Source: an uncultured Saprospirales bacterium
GTDB taxonomy: Bacteria > Bacteroidota > Bacteroidia > Chitinophagales > CAJXBJ01
DNA length: 44,111 bases
Direction: 5' to 3'
NCBI GenBank assembly: GCA_913050195.1
Contig: CAJXBJ010000005.1
Coordinates: 1 to 44,111 of the forward strand
In this document: piece after piece, positions 40,677 to 44,111 of the stretch
How the letters are laid out: each line of letters starts with the position of its first letter
Numbering within the stretch: position 1 is the first letter of the stretch
Program-made: the position numbers and the translations under genes
The notes under the pieces: generated by a model
What the model saw: the letters and a program-made list of their open reading frames with translations, nothing else
What the model was told of the DNA's origin: nothing
Database searches by the model: none

Positions 40677-41551
40677 TTTAAAGCATCAGCTGTTTCATAT
40701 AAAGCAGCTTTAACGTCATCATTTACCTTTACCAAGGGAAGACGTAATTCATTATTACATATATCTAATTTATGTAACACACATTTAACTCCACCAGGAT
40801 TACCATCAGCAAATAGCCACTGAATCATAGGCATTAGTTTATAATGTAAGTTGCGAGCATTCTCATTTTCACCATTTAAACCATATCTAACCATGTCTGA
40901 AAATGCTTTGGGGTAAGCATTAGCAATAACTGAAATGATCCCATCCATGCCTACGCACATTTGTGGCATAGCCAGCAAATCATCACCAGATAGAACATTA
41001 AAGCCATTTGGCTTATTTGCTACAATTTCCATACATTGTTCTAAATCACCAGAGGCTTCTTTTACAGCAACAATATTCTCAAAATCTTTTGCTAGCTGAA
41101 CCGTTGTTTTAGAAGTCATATTGCTAGAGGTTCTTCCAGGCACATTATATAAAATAATATCTACGGGACAGGCTTGAGCAATTGCTGCAAAATGTCCATA
41201 AATTCCGGCTTGTGTTGGCTTACTATAATAAGGACTAACAGAAAGAATAGCATCAATACCTTCAAAGTTTTGTGCCTTTATTTCTGTTATTAGGGCCTCA
41301 GTATTATTTCCACCCATGCCTACAACTAAAGGTACGCGACCTTTAATGCATTCTTTGGTATGTTTAATAACAGCCTGCTTTTCCTGTGCATTTAATGTGA
41401 CTGATTCACCAGTGGTTCCTAATGAAACTAAAAATTCAACACCACCATCAATGCAATGGTTGATTAGAGTCGTTAGTGAAGGGTAATCAACACTTTTATC
41501 TGTATTAAATGGGGTTACTAGCGCAACTCCCGTTCCTCTAAATCGGCTCAT
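40673..41551 (-). CDS. dapA: 4-hydroxy-tetrahydrodipicolinate synthase
   Basis: 'GTGVALVTPFN', 'LGTTGESVTL', 'YNVPGRTSSNM', 'VAVKEASGDLEQ', 'LSGDDLLAM'. Confidence 0.96.
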   Translation of the reverse strand: MSRFRGTGVALVTPFNTDKSVDYPSLTTLINHCIDGGVEFLVSLGTTGESVTLNAQEKQAVIKHTKECIKGRVPLVVGMGGNNTEALITEIKAQNFEGIDAILSVSPYYSKPTQAGIYGHFAAIAQACPVDIILYNVPGRTSSNMTSKTTVQLAKDFENIVAVKEASGDLEQCMEIVANKPNGFNVLSGDDLLAMPQMCVGMDGIISVIANAYPKAFSDMVRYGLNGENENARNLHYKLMPMIQWLFADGNPGGVKCVLHKLDICNNELRLPLVKVNDDVKAALYETADALN

Positions 41552-42101
41552 TTTGTGTTTTTTTATTTTTAATAAAATGTAAAATTAGTTTTTGCAATTC
41601 TTCAAGACTTTGTGTTTCACCTAAATCAATTAAGAAATCATTACAATATAAATTTTGATCCCTATAATGACCAATTCTAAATTTAGCATTTGAAAGCGCA
41701 GAAATATATTGTAAGCTTAGGCTGTCAATCAGGTAATAATTAATAAGAATATCATATTCGCCTTTTATAAATCTTGAAGAAGAGAGTCTTTTTGGTACAC
41801 GGTACCAGCTAAGATCTTTTTTTGATATAAAACCTAAATCAGGATATAAATCACGAATAGACTCGTTATTCTTTTTATTTATAAAACCAAGAAGGTAAAT
41901 AGATTTATTCTTACCAAGCACTTTGCCAAACTCTATAGCATTTTCAACCGCTTCAGCATTAAAGGCATTATATAAAATAGCAATGCTTTTTGCTTGCTCT
42001 AATCCAAGAAATTCTCGTTCCTTAGTCAGCCCTTTCATCTTTCGCTTGATGATAAGGTTATGAATAGACTTATGAAATGCTTTAAGCCATCTAACCTCCA
42101 T
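41538..42101 (-). CDS. DUF6913-like conserved protein of unknown function
   Basis: 187 aa; located between accA and dapA with 14-nt overlap into dapA; family name from memory of the 'NYYLIDSLSLQYISALSNAKFRIG' pattern. Confidence 0.6.
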   Translation of the reverse strand: MEVRWLKAFHKSIHNLIIKRKMKGLTKEREFLGLEQAKSIAILYNAFNAEAVENAIEFGKVLGKNKSIYLLGFINKKNNESIRDLYPDLGFISKKDLSWYRVPKRLSSSRFIKGEYDILINYYLIDSLSLQYISALSNAKFRIGHYRDQNLYCNDFLIDLGETQSLEELQKLILHFIKNKKTQNEPI

Positions 42102-42105
42102 AGGC

Positions 42106-43059
42106 TTAAGCTTCCTCTATAACCCCCATATTCGAAAACTTCTCAATACGCTCTTCAATTCGTTTATCTGCATCCAACTTAGATAGTGCATTGATATGTT
42201 TCTTGATTTCTTTTTTTAGACTTGCAGCTGCCTCATTATAATCATAATGAGCCCCACCTAAAGGTTCCTTTATAATACCATCGATTAGTTTGAACTTCTT
42301 CATGTTTGGAGCTGTAAGCTTAAGTGCATCAGCCGCTTTTTCCTTGAAATCCCAAGTCTTCCAAAGAATTGAAGAACATGATTCTGGAGAAATTACTGAG
42401 TACCATGTGTTTTCAAGCATTAATACACGGTCTCCAATACCAATACCTAATGCGCCACCAGAAGCACCTTCTCCAATGATAATGCAAAGTACAGGAACTT
42501 TCAGTCCCATCATTTCATAAAGATTACGAGCAATAGCTTCTCCTTGTCCTCTTTCCTCAGCCTCAAGACCAGGAAAGGCGCCAGGAGTATCAATCAGGCA
42601 TACGATTGGTTTATTGAACTTCTCAGCTAACTTCATTAGACGTAAAGCTTTTCGATAACCTTCAGGGTTAGCCATACCAAAGTTTCGATATTGACGCATT
42701 TTAGTATTTATACCCTTTTGGTGACCAATGAACATCATGGTTTTACCATCCACTTTACCTAAACCACCAATAATAGCCTTGTCATCTTTAACATTGCGAT
42801 CACCAAACAACTCAATAAAAGTATCACATATGCGCTCAATGTAATGCGTTGTGTACGGTCGGTCTGGATGACGAGAAAGTTGTACCTTTTGCCAGCTAGT
42901 TAAATTACCATAGATCCTTTTTTTCTCTTCAGTGATTTTGTTTTCCAAATCACGTATGGTAGCGCTGGTATCTACACCACTATTTTCTTCTACCTCTTTA
43001 ATTTTTTCTAGCTCATTATATAAGCTAGCAATGGGTTCTTCAAAATCTAAAAATTGCAT
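42106..43059 (-). CDS. accA: Acetyl-CoA carboxylase carboxyltransferase subunit alpha
   Basis: '[21 protein letters not shown]', '[47 protein letters not shown]'. Confidence 0.97.
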   Translation of the reverse strand: MQFLDFEEPIASLYNELEKIKEVEENSGVDTSATIRDLENKITEEKKRIYGNLTSWQKVQLSRHPDRPYTTHYIERICDTFIELFGDRNVKDDKAIIGGLGKVDGKTMMFIGHQKGINTKMRQYRNFGMANPEGYRKALRLMKLAEKFNKPIVCLIDTPGAFPGLEAEERGQGEAIARNLYEMMGLKVPVLCIIIGEGASGGALGIGIGDRVLMLENTWYSVISPESCSSILWKTWDFKEKAADALKLTAPNMKKFKLIDGIIKEPLGGAHYDYNEAAASLKKEIKKHINALSKLDADKRIEERIEKFSNMGVIEEA

Positions 43060-43176
43060 AGTTCAAAAATTGAGTGACAAACTTAAGTATTTTGCTAATT
43101 AGATGATTTAAAATAAGGCATTCATTTCGTCAAAAAGTAAAAATGGAAAAATAAGAAATCAAAAAGTTCATAAATG

Positions 43177-43207
43177 TTGGGAAATATAGCAAAAGCCATT
43201 ATTTTTG
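43177..43207 (+). promoter_or_regulatory. Bacteroidota-type promoter for tRNA-Asp (TTGG-N19-TATTTTTG)
   Basis: TTGG 43177-43180, 19-nt spacer, TATTTTTG 43200-43207, tRNA begins 43245. Confidence 0.75.
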
Positions 43208-43244
43208 TAGGCATCCTTTTAACAGGATACGTTCTTTAGAACAC

Positions 43245-43318
43245 GGTCTGGTAGTTCAGCTGGTTAGAATACCTGCCTGTCACGCAGGGGGTCGCGGGTT
43301 CGAGTCCCGTCCAGACCG
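43245..43318 (+). tRNA. tRNA-Asp (anticodon GTC)
   Basis: Acceptor GGTCTGG/CCAGACC, anticodon arm CCTGC-CTGTCAC-GCAGG, T-arm GCGGG-TTCGAGT-CCCGT; CCA not fully encoded. Confidence 0.97.
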
Positions 43319-43323
43319 CACTC

Positions 43324-43368
43324 AAAAGCCATAATTAATTGTTCGTCAATTAGTTGTGGCTTTTTTGT
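43324..43368 (+). terminator. Rho-independent terminator after tRNA-Asp
   Basis: AAAAGCCATAATTAATTG-TTCGT-CAATTAGTTGTGGCTTTTTT hairpin plus T-run. Confidence 0.8.
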
Positions 43369-43386
43369 TTTTTACAATATACGAGT

Positions 43387-43662
43387 ATGGTAGCTGAATG
43401 GGAGGGCTTGGATAAGATAGGCTTTAAAAGTTTATCAGAAAGAGACAGTTCTATTATAGCAAACTCTGGTGTGAATCTTTATGACATCATACCTGATAAA
43501 ATATCTCTTAAGAATGATGGAGAATACGTTGATTGGCATTATAGTCTTGCTTACGGGGTTCCTGTATCCTTAGTACTTCCAGCTTTATCTCAGCTTGAGA
43601 ACGATATTCTTACTAGTGAAATAAGTATGTTGGAATACCTCTCTTTAAAGGTTTTAAAATAA
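43387..43662 (+). CDS. Hypothetical protein, 91 aa
   Basis: ATG at 43387 in frame with track ORF 43354..43662 (track start TTG lies inside the tRNA terminator); MVAEWEGLDKIGFKSLSERDSSIIANSG.. Confidence 0.5.
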   Translation: MVAEWEGLDKIGFKSLSERDSSIIANSGVNLYDIIPDKISLKNDGEYVDWHYSLAYGVPVSLVLPALSQLENDILTSEISMLEYLSLKVLK

Positions 43663-43777
43663 TAGAAAAGTCTATTTGGAGACTTCGTTATTTAACTTAT
43701 TAAAAGTCTTTATATCCAACAAATAAATATGTTTTATAAAGCTTGCAAGAATAGGGTCTTTTATAGACCTTTGAAAA

Positions 43778-43852
43778 ATGGGATTTTTATTCGGATTTCT
43801 ACTTTGTTTTATTCTTGGTTTCGCTTTTAGTGAGACTTATTTAAGTGAGTAA
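43778..43852 (+). CDS. Candidate 24-aa hydrophobic small membrane peptide
   Basis: ATG..TAA translation MGFLFGFLLCFILGFAFSETYLSE; below ORF-track cutoff. Confidence 0.3.
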   Translation: MGFLFGFLLCFILGFAFSETYLSE

Positions 43853-43856
43853 GATA

Positions 43857-44111
43857 TTATCTATCAATTAGAGTAAGGGAGCCTTTGTGTTCTTCCTTAA
43901 CCCCATCTTTATATTCGACATTAATGTAATACACCATAACCTGATTTGAGAGTGTGTTTGGTGACCAGGCTACAAGAGGATCATTCGATTCAAGTTGAAC
44001 TTTGCCATAGCGATCATATAATCTAATATGTATTGATTCAATATTATTGCCGCGAATTCGGAATACATCATTGACTCCATCACCATTTGGAGAAAAGGCA
44101 GAAGGTATAAA
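43857..44111 (-). CDS. T9SS type-B C-terminal sorting domain of a protein truncated by the right window edge
   Basis: Reverse-complement frame open to the edge: FIPSAFSPNGDGVNDVFRIRGNNIESIHIRLYDRYGKVQLES...GVKEEHKGSLTLIDR*. Confidence 0.85.
   Translation of the reverse strand, partial: FIPSAFSPNGDGVNDVFRIRGNNIESIHIRLYDRYGKVQLESNDPLVAWSPNTLSNQVMVYYINVEYKDGVKEEHKGSLTLIDR

Noticed and set aside
43245-43318. tRNA-Asp as an integration site for a genomic island
   Set aside because: No repeated tRNA 3' segment or integrase seen in the ~800 bp downstream; cannot be supported from this window.

Overview
AT-rich Bacteroidota (Flavobacteriales-like) chromosomal window. The core is a contiguous str-S10-spc-alpha ribosomal protein super-operon (about 20.0-37.8 kb: rpsL, rpsG, fusA, rpsJ ... 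secY, map, infA, rpmJ, rpsM, rpsK, rpsD, rpoA, rplQ; no tuf or adk). It is flanked by housekeeping genes: xerD-type recombinase, aroQ, dprA, pckA, rsmE, purS, pssA, aminopeptidase P, carA, eno, divIC/ftsB-like, dapA, accA and tRNA-Asp(GTC). Both window edges cut into proteins with type-B T9SS (gliding-motility-associated) C-terminal domains; the left one is followed by a PorP/SprF-like gene. The less ordinary content is: (1) a putative operon at 4.6-10.1 kb with a SiaB-like GHKL kinase, a 1164-aa ABCG-like transporter with TerB-like N-terminal regions and a large predicted extracytoplasmic loop, a lipoprotein and a small secreted protein; (2) an M1 metallopeptidase apparently fused to a C-terminal outer-membrane barrel with Omp85-like motifs; (3) an L17 with a recent 114-bp tandem duplication in a Lys/Ala/Glu tail; (4) three promoters with identical TTGG-N19-TANNTTTG geometry; (5) a small hairpin plus 24-aa hydrophobic ORF near the right edge. 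No rRNA, CRISPR, IS element or prophage was seen. Family assignments come from motif recognition only; no searches were run.
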